Of a stretch of DNA of 64,000 nucleotides, positions 62,152-64,000 are shown piece by piece. The stretch lies in assembly GCF_016888005.1 (NCBI RefSeq), contig NZ_JAFDVE010000014.1, positions 1 to 64,000 of the forward strand, written 5' to 3'. A program made the translations under genes and the position numbers. The notes under the pieces were generated by a model, which was not told where the DNA came from, ran no database searches, and worked only from the letters and a program-made list of their open reading frames with translations. This stretch comes from Phycicoccus sp. CSK15P-2. Its GTDB lineage: Bacteria; Actinomycetota; Actinomycetes; Actinomycetales; Dermatophilaceae. Within the stretch, counting starts at the first letter, position 1. Each line of letters begins with the position of its first letter.

Positions 62152-62949
62152 ATGACGGGAGATTGTCCGGTGGATCAACGGTCACCCGATGACGACGGCG
62201 CCCTCCTCGTCCTCGAGGAGCACCTGCGCCGCGAGCACGCGCGCCTCGAGGACCGGCGCCGCGAGCTCGAGGCGGCACGGGCGCTCATCGCCCGGGTCAC
62301 GAGCCGTTCGCTCGGCGCCCGGGACTCGACGAGCGAGCAGATCCCCGAGACCATCGCCCCGTCGGTGGTCAACCAGCTCCTCACCGAGAGCTCGGGGATG
62401 GTGCGCAACTTCGTGCTCACCGTCGACGAGGGCCCGGCGCTCGACGAGTCGACGATGCGGGCGAACCGGGCACGCATCGAACGCGGGGACGCCCAGCGTG
62501 CGGTGTACCCCGCCGACGTCCTCACGACCTCGCGCGGGCAGCGATGGCTCGCCATCTGGGCCGAGGCCGGCGAGGACCAGCGCATCGTGCCGGCGACGAG
62601 CACGGAGTTCGCGGTCTTCGGCGACAGCGCCGTCATCGCCCTTGCCGGGTGGGACGACCTCGGGTCCGGCTACGTGGTCCTGCGCGACCCGCTCGTCGTG
62701 CGGCTGTACACCTCGTACTTCGACCTCGCCTGGAAGAGCGGAGTGCCCGCTCCCACGGTCGAGAACGAGGGCAGCAACGACCCGCGTCTCGTCGAGCTGC
62801 TCGAGCTCGGCCTCAAGGACGAGTCGATCGCCCGCCACCTCGGGGTGAGCCTGCGCACGGTGCGCCGCCGGGTGGCGCGGCTCATGGCGGTCAACGGCGT
62901 CGACACCCGCTTCCAGCTCGGCTGGGTGCTCGCGAGCCGACGGCAGTGA
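62152..62949 (+). CDS. LuxR-type helix-turn-helix regulator
   Basis: A 265-residue protein. A predicted coiled coil (ALLVLEEHLRREHARLEDRRRELEAARALIARV) precedes a TrmB-like/effector region and a C-terminal LuxR-type HTH: LVELLELGLKDESIARHLGV and SLRTVRRRVARLMAVNGVDTRFQLGWVL (about 205-260). There is no receiver domain. TGCCAATGGCA (62114-62124) upstream is a short palindrome and possible autoregulatory site. ATG 62152 follows CCAGG; GTG 62170 is an alternative. It lies just upstream of purA. Confidence 0.8.
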   Translation: MTGDCPVDQRSPDDDGALLVLEEHLRREHARLEDRRRELEAARALIARVTSRSLGARDSTSEQIPETIAPSVVNQLLTESSGMVRNFVLTVDEGPALDESTMRANRARIERGDAQRAVYPADVLTTSRGQRWLAIWAEAGEDQRIVPATSTEFAVFGDSAVIALAGWDDLGSGYVVLRDPLVVRLYTSYFDLAWKSGVPAPTVENEGSNDPRLVELLELGLKDESIARHLGVSLRTVRRRVARLMAVNGVDTRFQLGWVLASRRQ

Positions 62950-62990
62950 CCACCCCCTGCCCGGCCAGGGAGGACGCCCCGACGGCGCGG

Positions 62991-64000
<1,010 letters not shown>

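Overview
The window is GC-rich DNA from an actinomycete. The composition is strongly GC3-biased and the gene content is typical of the group: dnaK-grpE-dnaJ-hspR and clpB behind HspR (HAIR) operators, a DUF222/HNH endonuclease, a mycothiol-synthase-like double GNAT protein, an F420/LLM-type oxidoreductase remnant, DUF3151, DUF4235 and an lprG/P55-like pair. The order pyrE, then trmH, then fba, then DUF3151, then purA suggests Micrococcales (Intrasporangiaceae-like). That placement is inference, since no rRNA is present. No tRNA, rRNA, CRISPR array or prophage was seen.

Layout. 0-5.2 kb: the tail of an IS5-type transposase abuts a mobA-like gene. Next come a GT2 polysaccharide synthase with a degenerate GGDEF-like N-terminus coupled to an O-acyltransferase, a methyltransferase and a YbaK deacylase. 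5.3-11.3 kb: an M20 amidohydrolase, DUF4235, and a TPP riboswitch controlling a YkoE/fused YkoDC thiamine-precursor ECF transporter, then an MFS protein. 11.4-21.4 kb: CDF metal efflux, M20 peptidase, GNAT, lipoprotein, DUF389, patatin, a 5'-truncated LLM gene, HNH, and an ECF sigma factor with a membrane partner. 21.5-34.1 kb: two chaperone loci (dnaK operon, clpB) around DUF2252, a secreted beta-propeller-like protein, two divergent SGNH hydrolases, TspO and an RraB-like protein. 34.1-41.7 kb: an lprG-like lipoprotein plus P55-like MFS, DinB, acylphosphatase, a GT2 synthase with an MshEN (c-di-GMP-binding type) N-terminus plus a membrane partner, and exonuclease III. 41.7-53 kb: SDR, pyrE, an AGCS symporter with a Usp protein, LemA, an ABC-2 exporter with a two-component system, DedA, TrmH, and an MFS gene divergent from a CGNR regulator. 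53-58.3 kb: LLM oxidoreductase, a DGPF-DGPF-ECF42-type sigma operon, an acyltransferase remnant, TetR plus an acyltransferase. 58.4-64 kb: fba, a small GTPase with roadblock proteins, DUF3151, a LuxR-type regulator and the start of purA.

Themes. Two separate exopolysaccharide-type synthases each carry an N-terminal domain of a c-di-GMP-related fold. A compact GTPase/roadblock cassette resembles an MglA/MglB switch but lacks the kinase and DUF742 parts of streptomycete conservons. Many genes have a TANNNT-like -10 hexamer ending only 6-9 nt before the start codon, which points to widespread leaderless transcription and fixes several starts (pyrE, DUF3151, TetR).
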